Below are positions 8,701 through 15,474 of a DNA stretch of 64,000 bases, piece after piece. The DNA comes from an uncultured Bacilli bacterium (lineage in GTDB: Bacteria > Bacillota_I > Bacilli_A > RF39 > UBA660), in NCBI GenBank assembly GCA_934154785.1, contig CAKPGL010000001.1:124001-188000 (forward strand), in the 5' to 3' direction. The translations under genes and the position numbers were made by a program. The number at the start of each line of letters is the position of its first letter. Positions within the stretch are counted from its first letter, which is position 1. The notes beneath the pieces were generated by a model. That model saw only the letters and a program-made list of their open reading frames with translations, did not search any database and was not told where the DNA came from.

Positions 8701-9690
8701 GTGTTTGCAAAAGATATAGGAATAGACTTGGGAACTGCTAATGTACTTATATACATTAAAGGCGAAGGAATAGTTTTAAATGAACCAAGTGTAGTAGCTA
8801 TAGATGCTGAAAGTAAAAGACCTTTAGCATTTGGTAAAGAAGCCCATGAAATGTTAGGAAGAACTCCTGGTAGTGTAATTGCTATTAGACCAATGCAAGA
8901 TGGTGTTATAGCGGATTTTGATATTACAGAAATGATGTTAAATTATTTTATAAAAAAAGTAAATGGTAAGAATATTTTATCAAGACCGAGAGTAATTATA
9001 TGTTGCCCTGCTAATATAACTGCAGTAGAAAAGAATGCTATAAAGGAAGCAGCCGAAAGAACTGGTGCTAAGAAAGTATTTATTGAAGAAGAACCTAAAG
9101 TTGCTGCAATTGGTGCCGGAATAGATATATCTATTCCAAGTGGTAGTATGATTATTGATATTGGTGGTGGTACTACTGATATAGCAGTTTTATCACTGGG
9201 TGGAATGGTTACTAGTGAATCAATTAAAATAGCGGGTAATGTTTTTGATACAGATATAATTAGGTATATAAAAAATAAATATAAATTACTAATTGGAGAT
9301 AGGACCGCTGAAGAAATAAAATTTAAGATAGGTAATGTTTTTAATGATAATAAAAAAGATAAAATGAATGTTCGTGGTAGAGATTTAGTTACAGGTTTAC
9401 CACATACTATAACATTAACTTCTGAAGAAATAGAAGAAGCACTTAGAGATAGTGCATATGAAATAGTTCATGCTGCTAAAAATGTATTAGAACAAACCCC
9501 ACCAGAGTTATCGGCTGATATATTTAATAAAGGAATAGTTTTAACTGGTGGTGGTGCTATGGTTAGAGGTATGGATAAATTATTATCTGGAGAGTTAAAG
9601 GTACCTGTTTCACTAGCTGATAGTCCACTTACTTGTGTAGCAGAAGGTACCGGTATTTTATTAAATAACTTAAGTTTAATTGACAAGTAA
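8701..9690 (+). CDS. mbl: Rod-shape-determining protein Mbl (MreB-like actin)
   Basis: A 329-residue bacterial actin. DLGTAN (residues 9-14) is the phosphate-1 loop, IIDIGGGTTDIAV the phosphate-2 loop and LTGGGAMVRGM the adenosine-binding loop. MreB-type filaments run along the membrane and guide lateral wall synthesis. The start is GTG with a weak GAGATGA. Linkage to spoIIID is the reason to call it Mbl rather than MreB. Its last codons (LIDK-stop) and terminator fall within a 53-bp sequence that is repeated 3.8 kb away, beyond the DGR cassette. Confidence 0.92.
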   Translation: MFAKDIGIDLGTANVLIYIKGEGIVLNEPSVVAIDAESKRPLAFGKEAHEMLGRTPGSVIAIRPMQDGVIADFDITEMMLNYFIKKVNGKNILSRPRVIICCPANITAVEKNAIKEAAERTGAKKVFIEEEPKVAAIGAGIDISIPSGSMIIDIGGGTTDIAVLSLGGMVTSESIKIAGNVFDTDIIRYIKNKYKLLIGDRTAEEIKFKIGNVFNDNKKDKMNVRGRDLVTGLPHTITLTSEEIEEALRDSAYEIVHAAKNVLEQTPPELSADIFNKGIVLTGGGAMVRGMDKLLSGELKVPVSLADSPLTCVAEGTGILLNNLSLIDK

Positions 9691-9727
9691 AGTTTATACT
9701 TAGTATTATATGCTTTACTTTTTATTT
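9675..9727. repeat. 53-bp direct repeat, left copy (end of mbl plus terminator)
   Basis: It reads TTTAATTGACAAGTAA... and ends in TTTTTATTT. It matches 13508-13560 at 51 of 53 positions by hand alignment. It covers the final mbl codons and the terminator stem AAGTAAAG (9685-9692) / CTTTACTT (9713-9720). The two copies frame the DGR cassette, so this could be an attL-like junction or a duplicated target. No integrase gene lies between them. Confidence 0.85.
9685..9724 (+). terminator. Terminator of mbl
   Basis: AAGTAAAG pairs with CTTTACTT across a 20-nt loop and is followed by T residues. The loop is long and may form inner pairs (ATAC/GTAT). Confidence 0.5.
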
Positions 9728-9745
9728 AATTTTAAAAATTATATA

Positions 9746-9774
9746 TTTACAAAAACTAATAATTATTTTATAAT
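9746..9774 (+). promoter_or_regulatory. Sigma-A-type promoter of the DGR target gene
   Basis: TTTACA (9746-9751), a 17-bp spacer and TATAAT (9769-9774) form a near-consensus vegetative promoter. The predicted transcript starts near 9781 and has a leader of about 175 nt before the target gene. Confidence 0.65.
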
Positions 9775-9801
9775 TTATATAGTAAAGAAAGTAGGTGCTA
9801 T

Positions 9802-9852
9802 ATGACTAACTCTATTCTATGTTTACAATCTGTTAATCTGGGGAGGGGGTAG
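9802..9852 (+). CDS. Possible 16-residue leader peptide
   Basis: ATG at 9802 follows AGTAGGTG with good spacing and opens a 16-codon frame (MTNSILCLQSVNLGRG) ending at a TAG. It lies in the leader between the promoter at 9746-9774 and the DGR target gene. A good SD on so short a frame suggests a translated leader with a regulatory role, but no terminator or antiterminator pair could be defined. It may also be chance. Confidence 0.25.
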   Translation: MTNSILCLQSVNLGRG

Positions 9853-9956
9853 TTTATAGTAATACCTTAATAATAAATAAAGACCCAAAGGTAAATTAAA
9901 GATAAACTCTAATTTGTTTTTGTGTTTTTTTACTTTACAATAGAAGGGATGAGTAT

Positions 9957-11114
9957 ATGAAACAAAAAAATCAAAGAACATTAGCGATATTTGCATTAGC
10001 ACTAGCGATTGTCGCAACAACAATCGCATATGCTGCATTATCAACAACACTTAATGTTTCAGGTACAGTTACTAAGAAAGGAGGAAGTTGGAATATATAC
10101 TTTACTAACCCAAGTAGTGCTAGTATAGAAGGAAGTGCTAAAGCAAGTACTATAACACTTGCTAGTACTCAAATAAGTTTTAATGTAGAACTATATAAAC
10201 CAAATGACTCTGTAACTTATACAGTAGACATTAAAAATGGTGGAACCATAGACGCTATATTAGATAGTGTTACTTTAACCGGAGTAGATACAGCAAGTAA
10301 TAATGATATTACTTATAAAGTAACATATAAAGATGGTACAACAATAAAAAAAGGTGATACCTTAAATAAAGGTGTAACCAAAACTATAAAAATATATGTA
10401 AAATATAATGATGTAAGTACATTATCTAGTACTGATATTAAACTAAACTTAGGGGCAAGTTTAGCATATATACAAACTACTGATAGTGGTTCTACTGGTG
10501 GTGGAGGTAGTGCAACCAATGCATTATGTAAACTAGTAGCACCTGTAACTACTGGAGAATTGTATACTTTTGGTGATGAATATACCTGTAATCTCGGAGA
10601 TAATGAAGAAAAAACATTCTTTGTTCTAGAAACAAATGGTGATAATGTATCATTAATAATGGATAGAAACATCGACTCAAATGGTAAAGGTACAACTAGT
10701 GGTAATACCGTAGCGTGGGTATCTAAAGAAGATTATATTGCTGCTGGTGGAACAGAAAGTGATTATGGAAATTATGGAAATAATAACCTAGGTCCAATTA
10801 CAGCACAAAAATATTTAAGAAGCAGTACAGCAAGTTGGACAAAGTTAACATCATCACAAATAAGTTTACCAACATACGACCAGATAAAAGCTGCAAATGG
10901 TGGAAATGGTAGTTCGCTACCTTCATGGCTATATGGAAATTTAAATAGTAGCAGTAAACCATTTGCTTATTGGACATCAACCCCTAATGCGTCTTTATCT
11001 CACAAAGCGAGTTATGTTCGCTATGACGGCCGCTTTAACCTCAGCAACGTTGACATTGACTCCGACTTTGGCGTTCGTCCAGTTATAACTATCTCAAAAT
11101 CTAATATCTCATAA
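9957..11114 (+). CDS. DGR target: TasA/camelysin-like surface protein with C-terminal variable region
   Basis: A 385-residue exported protein. Residues 7-27 form a signal segment (LAIFALALAIVATTIAYA), and the following STTLNVSGTV and NGGTIDA segments resemble TasA/camelysin (SipW-dependent) fibre subunits. A Gly/Ser-rich linker near 176-186 joins a second domain (about 190-385) with WTSTPN and GVRPVITI, as in FGE/C-type-lectin-like variable domains (DUF6273-like). The variable repeat covers residues 342-375, ten residues before the C-terminus. A ligand-binding face displayed on a fibre-type anchor is the inferred role. AGAAGGGATG precedes the ATG. Template repeat, MSL, Avd and RT genes follow on the same strand. 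Confidence 0.8.
   Translation: MKQKNQRTLAIFALALAIVATTIAYAALSTTLNVSGTVTKKGGSWNIYFTNPSSASIEGSAKASTITLASTQISFNVELYKPNDSVTYTVDIKNGGTIDAILDSVTLTGVDTASNNDITYKVTYKDGTTIKKGDTLNKGVTKTIKIYVKYNDVSTLSSTDIKLNLGASLAYIQTTDSGSTGGGGSATNALCKLVAPVTTGELYTFGDEYTCNLGDNEEKTFFVLETNGDNVSLIMDRNIDSNGKGTTSGNTVAWVSKEDYIAAGGTESDYGNYGNNNLGPITAQKYLRSSTASWTKLTSSQISLPTYDQIKAANGGNGSSLPSWLYGNLNSSSKPFAYWTSTPNASLSHKASYVRYDGRFNLSNVDIDSDFGVRPVITISKSNIS
10981..11082 (+). repeat. DGR variable repeat (VR)
   Basis: A 102-nt segment inside the target gene, starting CCCCTAATGCGTCT and ending GGCGTTCGTCCAG. It aligns to the template repeat at 11360-11443 with identical ends. In my codon alignment 13 of 20 substitutions fall on template adenines (AAC/AAT codons becoming CAC, CGC, CTC, AGC, TAT), the DGR signature. 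It is 18 nt longer than the template and has about 7 non-adenine differences, so it was not copied recently from this template. Confidence 0.75.
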
Positions 11115-11183
11115 AGGAAATTGAAGTATAATAGATGAAGAAATAATAAGAGATATAGAAAGAACATCAATAGATGAATAAGT

Positions 11184-11266
11184 AAGGCGAACTTGTTCGG
11201 CTTGTAAAAGGCAAAAAACTTTAGTTTTTGCCGTTGGGTAGTGCCGATTTGAGAATTCAAATCGGC
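11184..11266 (+). other. Three tandem hairpins downstream of the variable repeat
   Basis: Stems: AAGGCGAAC/GTTCGGCTT (11184-11203, one mismatch); GGCAAAAAACT/AGTTTTTGCC (11210-11232, one bulged A); GCCGATTTGA-GAAT-TCAAATCGGC (11243-11266, perfect 10 bp with a 4-nt loop). DGRs such as that of phage BPP-1 need a hairpin/cruciform with a short loop just after the variable repeat for target recognition. The third stem has that shape but lies about 160 nt beyond the repeat. They may instead terminate the target transcript. Confidence 0.55.
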
Positions 11267-11359
11267 TGCCACAATAACAATAATATTGGTTATAAATATT
11301 TTTAAAATATTTTATAATTGGGATAACGCTACAAAAGTTTATGTAGTCTTTGTTTTGTT

Positions 11360-11443
11360 CCCCTAATGCGTCTAATTCTAACAACGCTTGGAATGTTAAC
11401 TATGACGGCAACTTGAACAACAACAACAATGGCGTTCGCCCAG
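11360..11443 (+). repeat. DGR template repeat (TR)
   Basis: An 84-nt intergenic sequence sharing its 5' edge (CCCCTAATGCGTCT) and 3' edge (GGCGTTCG-CCAG) with the variable repeat. In the target's frame it is full of Asn codons (NASNSNNAWNVNYDG, then L and a run of five N), as expected of a template whose adenines are mutagenised. It lacks 18 nt that the variable repeat has, inside the AAC run, which suggests slippage deletion in the template. Confidence 0.75.
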
Positions 11444-11687
11444 ATTTCCTAAGGTGCCTAGTTTTATATGTTAAGACATATAAAGAATGGTTTAGGAAAA
11501 CAAGTGTTATTCCATCTATTTTAATTAATAGAAAAAATATATTATAGATAATTATATTTATTAGTAAGTAATGAATATAGGTATATTTTAGCACTATGAT
11601 AAGTAGTAAGCCGGTATTTTAGATACCGGCTACTACAAATATATTTGTAGTATGTTGTATGTTGGTTGATGTATATGAGGAGGCTTT

Positions 11688-12109
11688 ATGTTAAAAGAAA
11701 AATATACAGAGTATAAAAAACATATAAAAAATATGTACTACTAATTAAATGTGGAAATTTTTGTCTTGGTTTAAATGATGATGCTATAGTTCTTTCTAAT
11801 ATTTTTAAATTTAAAATATTAGAATCTAGTAATTTTATAAAATGTGGTTTTCCGTTAATTTCTTTATGTAAAATAGAGAAGAAATTAGAAGAATTAGAAA
11901 TAAATTATGTAATTATTAATAGTGATATTGTTCATAAAGAAAAATATAATAACAATAAATATAATAGGTATTTAGTTAAAAATAATTATGATATTTTTTT
12001 AAATCGAATTAATAAAATTAATTCAATATTAAAAAATAATTTAAGTAGCAAAGAAATAGTTGATACTTTAAATAAAATAGAGGATATTGTATGCAAGATA
12101 AATTATTAA
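11688..12109 (+). pseudogene. MutS-like (MSL) DGR accessory gene, frameshifted
   Basis: ATG at 11688 follows GAGGAGG and runs 18 codons to a TAA at 11742. A -1 shift in the A6 run at 11726-11731 joins it to an open frame from 11729 to a TAA at 12107-12109, about 140 residues in all. The joined protein contains YVLLIKCGNF, LGLNDDAIVLS and KCGFPLISLCKIEKKLEELEI, which resemble the N-terminal domain of MutS. Short MutS-like proteins (MSL) are known DGR accessory genes. Its end overlaps the Avd gene by 19 nt. One extra A would restore it; real mutation, assembly error and programmed slippage are all open. Confidence 0.65.
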
Positions 12110-12426
12110 TAATAACTAAGATAAAAAAGACTATAAATTATGTTAACAATGTACTTATTAATTATCCTAAGTCAGAATATATCTTAAAGAATAATATTAG
12201 TGATTCTTTTTATAATTTATTAGAACTTATTTATAGAGCAAATATCCATAAGGATATTTTTTATATGAAAGAAAGTGTTATTAAAATAAGAATGATTGAG
12301 TATTATTTAAAAATTAGTTTAGATAAAAAGATAATTAGTTTTAAAAAATATGAGAATATAGGAAATTATTTATTAGAAATAAATAAGATGATAAATAGTT
12401 GGATTTTATATGAAAAAAGTAAATAA
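12091..12426 (+). CDS. avd: DGR accessory variability determinant (Avd)-like four-helix protein
   Basis: A 111-residue all-helical basic protein. Length, the helical pattern and the segments LLELIYRANIHKD, IEYYLKISLDKKIIS and ENIGNYLLEINKMINSW resemble the Avd/S23-type four-helix bundle family. In known DGRs Avd forms a pentamer that binds the reverse transcriptase and template RNA. It sits between the MSL remnant (19-nt overlap) and the RT gene (17-nt overlap), the usual DGR order. The ATG lies within the MSL reading frame, so translational coupling is likely. The reading frame is intact. Confidence 0.75.
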   Translation: MQDKLLIITKIKKTINYVNNVLINYPKSEYILKNNISDSFYNLLELIYRANIHKDIFYMKESVIKIRMIEYYLKISLDKKIISFKKYENIGNYLLEINKMINSWILYEKSK

Positions 12427-13491
12427 TATATATGATAGTATTCTAGATATTAGAGTAATACAAAAAATATATAATTCTAGAGTAAAAGTTAATACTAAAA
12501 ATAAATTAAAACTAGAAAAATTTGAAAATAACTATGTTTCTAATATGATATATATTAAAGAAATATTAAAAAATAAAATTTATATGCCTGGTAAATATAA
12601 TGTTTTTTAATTAAAGAACCAAAGTTAAGAATAATAATGTCCCAAAATATTATCGATAAATTGATTAATCATGTGGTATCACAGTATTTCTTAATTAATA
12701 TATTTGAAAGTAGTTTAATAGAAGAAAACGTAGCGACAAGAAAAAGTAAAGGTACTAAACAAGGTATTATTTTATTAAAAAAATATTTAAATGAGGTTAA
12801 AAACGAAAATTTTTATGTTTTAAAATTTGATATATCTAAATATTTTTTTAATTTAGATCATGAAATAATAAAAAAATTACTAGTTAATAAAATAAAAGAT
12901 AAAGATGTACTTAATATTTTATTTAGTATTATTGATAGCACGGATTCTAATTATGTAAACAAAGAAATAAATGAATTACCAAATTATAAACTCGGTAAGG
13001 GATTACCTATAGGGAATATGTCATCACAATTTTTAGCTATTCTTTATTTAAATGAATTAGATCATTCTATAAAGAATGAATTAAAAATAAAGTATTATAT
13101 TAGATATATGGATGATGGTGTACTTATTCATAGAAATAAAGAATATTTAAAAAATTGTTTAGATGAAATAGATAAAATATTAAAAAAATATAAATTGAAA
13201 TTAAATAAAAAAACTAAACTATATAGTTCTAAAGAAGGATTTGAATTTTTAGGCTTTAGATATATTATTAAGAATAATAAGGTAATAATGAAAATTAAAA
13301 ATAGTACTAAGAAAAGATTTAAATATAAGACTAAGTTGTATAGCACTTTACTTAGTAATAATAAGATAAGTAATAATGACTATAATCAGGTAATAGCTAG
13401 TTATAAAGGTCATTTAAGTTATGGTAATACCACTAATTTAATTCATCAAAATTTAAATTGTGGTGATAAAAATAGAAACAGTTATAAATAG
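12410..13491 (+). pseudogene. DGR-type reverse transcriptase, frameshifted
   Basis: The first frame (12410-12610) ends at a TAA right after a T6 run (12603-12608). The rest continues in the -1 frame from 12607 (LIKEPKLRIIMSQN), giving about 360 residues joined. RT motifs are clear: FDISKYFFNLDH (first catalytic Asp), GLPIGNMSSQ (the DGR/group II-type motif 4), YIRYMDDGVLIH (YMDD catalytic pair) and GFEFLGFRY (motif 7). The catalytic residues are intact, so only the frame break argues against function. The ATG at 12637 is not a natural start because it leaves out the conserved N-terminal RT region. One added T would restore the gene. Confidence 0.85.
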
Positions 13492-13507
13492 GGTTTTACC
13501 TGATATA

Positions 13508-13560
13508 TTTAATTGACAAGTAAAGTGTATACTTAGTATTATATGCTTTACTTTTTGTTT
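13508..13560. repeat. 53-bp direct repeat, right copy
   Basis: It matches the end of mbl plus terminator at 9675-9727, differing at two positions (T/G and A/G). It begins 17 nt after the RT stop codon. It contains the same stem AAGTAAAG (13518-13525) / CTTTACTT (13546-13553) and can terminate RT transcription. It also overlaps the likely -35 region of tagO. In the ancestral order tagO presumably followed mbl directly, with one copy of this sequence. Confidence 0.85.
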
Positions 13561-13576
13561 TTAGTAATGATATAAT
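13547..13576 (+). promoter_or_regulatory. Probable promoter of tagO
   Basis: TATAAT at 13571-13576 lies 18 bp after TTTACT at 13547-13552. The -35 element is inside the right 53-bp repeat, so insertion of the cassette preserved this promoter. Confidence 0.45.
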
Positions 13577-13592
13577 ATTCTAGGTGATTGAA

Positions 13593-14657
13593 GTGACACA
13601 AGAATTAATGGTAAAAATACTAATTATGGTGTTTTCTATATTTTTATTTGTAGCATTCATGGTACCGTTTGTAAAAAAGATAGCGGAACATGTTGGTGCT
13701 ATGGATATACCTAACGAAAGAAAGGTCCATACTAAACCTATGCCTAGATTAGGTGGGCTAGCTATATATTTTGGTTTCTTACTTGGATATATGTTATTTG
13801 GTGAACATAGCTTAATTATGAATGCAATATTAATAGGAAGTTTTATAATAGTTTTAACTGGTGTAATAGATGATATAAAACCATTAATGGCTGCTACGAA
13901 ATTTATAGGACAATTAGCAGCGGCATTAATTGTAGTTTGTTATGGTAATTTATTATTAAGAGATGTTAGTGCCTTTGGTATATATATAAATTTTAGTTGG
14001 TTATCTTATCCTATTACTGTATTCTTTATTTTAGGATGTATTAATTGTATGAACTTAATAGATGGTTTAGATGGTCTAGCTGGTGGAATTAGTGCTATAT
14101 ACTTTTTAACAATTGGCATAATTGCCGCTATTGGAGGTTCAACTGGACTTGACTTTGTATTATCATTTGTAATGTTTGGTGCAACCCTAGGTTTCCTAGT
14201 ACATAATTTTTATCCTGCAAGTATATTTATGGGTGATAGTGGTTCTATGTTCTTAGGATTTATTATCTCTGTAGTAGCATTATTAGGTTTTAAAAACGTT
14301 ACAATGACTTCTTTAATAATTCCATTATTGGTACTTGCTATTCCTATTCTAGATACATTATTTGCTATTGTAAGAAGAGCATTAAAGGGTCAAAACATTG
14401 CTAAACCTGATAAATTTCATATTCATCACCAATTATTAAATAGAAACTTTTCACAAAGAGCAACAGTATTAATTATATACGTAGTTGATTTATTATTTGC
14501 TTTTGCATCTATTGTCTATGTCTTAAAAGACGCTATGTTAGGATACATTATTTATGGAATTTTACTTGTAATAGTAGTAGCGTTTGTTGTTAAAACTAAT
14601 GTAGTAGTAGACCATGAAGATATTAAGAAAAAGCTATCAGAAATAAAGCATAAATAG
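13593..14657 (+). CDS. tagO: Undecaprenyl-phosphate N-acetylglucosaminyl-1-phosphate transferase (TagO/WecA family)
   Basis: I choose the GTG at 13593 (354 residues) because AGGTGA at 13583-13588 serves it. A GTG at 13584 lies within that SD. About ten membrane helices carry the family motifs PRLGGLAIY, DDIKPLMAATK, NCMNLIDGLDGLAGG and GDSGSMFLGF, and the cytoplasmic HIHHQLL loop. These enzymes load a sugar-1-phosphate onto undecaprenyl phosphate, the first step of wall teichoic acid or other wall-polymer synthesis. Proximity to mbl is common in Bacillota wall loci. The sugar nucleotide cannot be fixed from sequence. Confidence 0.85.
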   Translation: MTQELMVKILIMVFSIFLFVAFMVPFVKKIAEHVGAMDIPNERKVHTKPMPRLGGLAIYFGFLLGYMLFGEHSLIMNAILIGSFIIVLTGVIDDIKPLMAATKFIGQLAAALIVVCYGNLLLRDVSAFGIYINFSWLSYPITVFFILGCINCMNLIDGLDGLAGGISAIYFLTIGIIAAIGGSTGLDFVLSFVMFGATLGFLVHNFYPASIFMGDSGSMFLGFIISVVALLGFKNVTMTSLIIPLLVLAIPILDTLFAIVRRALKGQNIAKPDKFHIHHQLLNRNFSQRATVLIIYVVDLLFAFASIVYVLKDAMLGYIIYGILLVIVVAFVVKTNVVVDHEDIKKKLSEIKHK

Positions 14658-14692
14658 CTTTTTTTTGTTTATACTAAAAATGGTGAAATAAT

Positions 14693-15424
14693 ATGGAAAT
14701 GCTATATAAAGTTGATTTTATAGATTTATTAGAAGTAACTATTAGATGTTTAATATCGCTTATTGTTTTATTTTTAGTAACTAAATTATTAGGTAAAAAG
14801 CAAGTATCACAGTTATCACTTTTTGACTATGTAATAGGTATTTCTATTGGCAACTTTGCTGCTGAAATAGCAGTAGGTTTAGATACACCATTTCTATATG
14901 GTTTAATATCTATAGTAATCTTTGGTTTAGTGGCATATTTAGTTTCTGTTGCAACTATGAAAAGTATTACTTTAAGAAGATTTTTTATAGGTGTACCAAC
15001 CCCTTTAATTCAAAGAGGTAAAATACTAGAAAATAATTTAAGAAAAGTAAAATTTGATATTAATGATTTATTAGAAGAATGTCGTAATAACAATTATTTT
15101 GATATTAGTGAAATAGAATATGCTTTAATGGAGGTTAATGGTAAATTAAGTATACTACCTAAAGGAGAATATAAAAATCCTACCATTAAGGATTTATCTT
15201 TAAAACCAACTAAGCAAGGATTAACCGCTAATGTAATTATAGATGGTAAAATAATGTTAAATAATTTAAAACATTGTCATAAAGATAAAGAGTGGTTATT
15301 AAAAGAATTACAAGTAAAAGGTTATGCTTTACAAAATATTATTTTAGCCACACTAGATATAAATGAAAAACTAGTAATATATGAAAGAAATCTAAATGAA
15401 AAAGTGTTTGATGTTTTAGAATAG
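14693..15424 (+). CDS. DUF421/YetF-family membrane protein
   Basis: A 243-residue protein with three N-terminal membrane helices, the family motif KLLGKKQVSQLSLFDYVIGISIG, and a soluble YetF-type C-terminal domain (EGE-like stretch KPTKQGL, AtLDIN region). Proteins of this family are common in spore formers, and some are made during sporulation. The biochemical role is not established. It starts at ATG 14693 after TGGTGAAA. A short AAAGC...GCTTT stem with T run (about 14645-14664) separates it from tagO, so it may be transcribed from its own promoter or by read-through. Confidence 0.8.
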   Translation: MEMLYKVDFIDLLEVTIRCLISLIVLFLVTKLLGKKQVSQLSLFDYVIGISIGNFAAEIAVGLDTPFLYGLISIVIFGLVAYLVSVATMKSITLRRFFIGVPTPLIQRGKILENNLRKVKFDINDLLEECRNNNYFDISEIEYALMEVNGKLSILPKGEYKNPTIKDLSLKPTKQGLTANVIIDGKIMLNNLKHCHKDKEWLLKELQVKGYALQNIILATLDINEKLVIYERNLNEKVFDVLE

Positions 15425-15442
15425 ACTTTGGTCTATTTTTTT
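15421..15442 (+). terminator. Terminator of the YetF-like gene
   Basis: ATAGAC-TTTG-GTCTAT is a perfect stem overlapping the TAG stop and followed by a T run. Confidence 0.8.
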
Positions 15443-15474
15443 GATATACTTTTATTATAGAATAGAGGAATCAT

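Larger units (their letters stand above)
11115..11687 (+). other. Non-coding DGR interval: hairpin array, template repeat, structured downstream region
   Basis: There is no credible gene in these 573 nt. In order they hold three hairpins (11184-11266), a short AT-rich stretch, the template repeat (11360-11443), and two more hairpins just before the MSL gene: AGCCGGTAT-TTTAG-ATACCGGCT at 11609-11631 and the perfect palindrome ACTACAAATA/TATTTGTAGT at 11632-11651. DGR template RNAs are non-coding and structured, so the interval probably specifies the template transcript. A 65-codon open frame across the template is a by-product of its AAC codons. Confidence 0.6.

Noticed and set aside
9823..10050. 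Minus-strand frame opposite the DGR target start
   Set aside because: It has no SD and overlaps a well-supported gene and its leader; composition is that of a shadow frame.
11021..11384. Two minus-strand frames over the hairpin array
   Set aside because: They cross the variable repeat and hairpins, have no recognisable domain, and are antisense to supported DGR parts.
11350..11547. A 65-codon frame across the template repeat
   Set aside because: It has no SD, and its Asn-rich sequence is explained by the AAC codons of the DGR template; it is a by-product, not a gene.
12637..13491. RT starting at ATG 12637 as a natural short gene
   Set aside because: The conserved N-terminal RT region lies upstream in another frame and is joined by a single-base shift, so this ATG is internal.
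13501..13560. IS element or transposase footprint at the cassette edge
   Set aside because: No terminal inverted repeats or transposase gene were found; only the direct repeat is seen.
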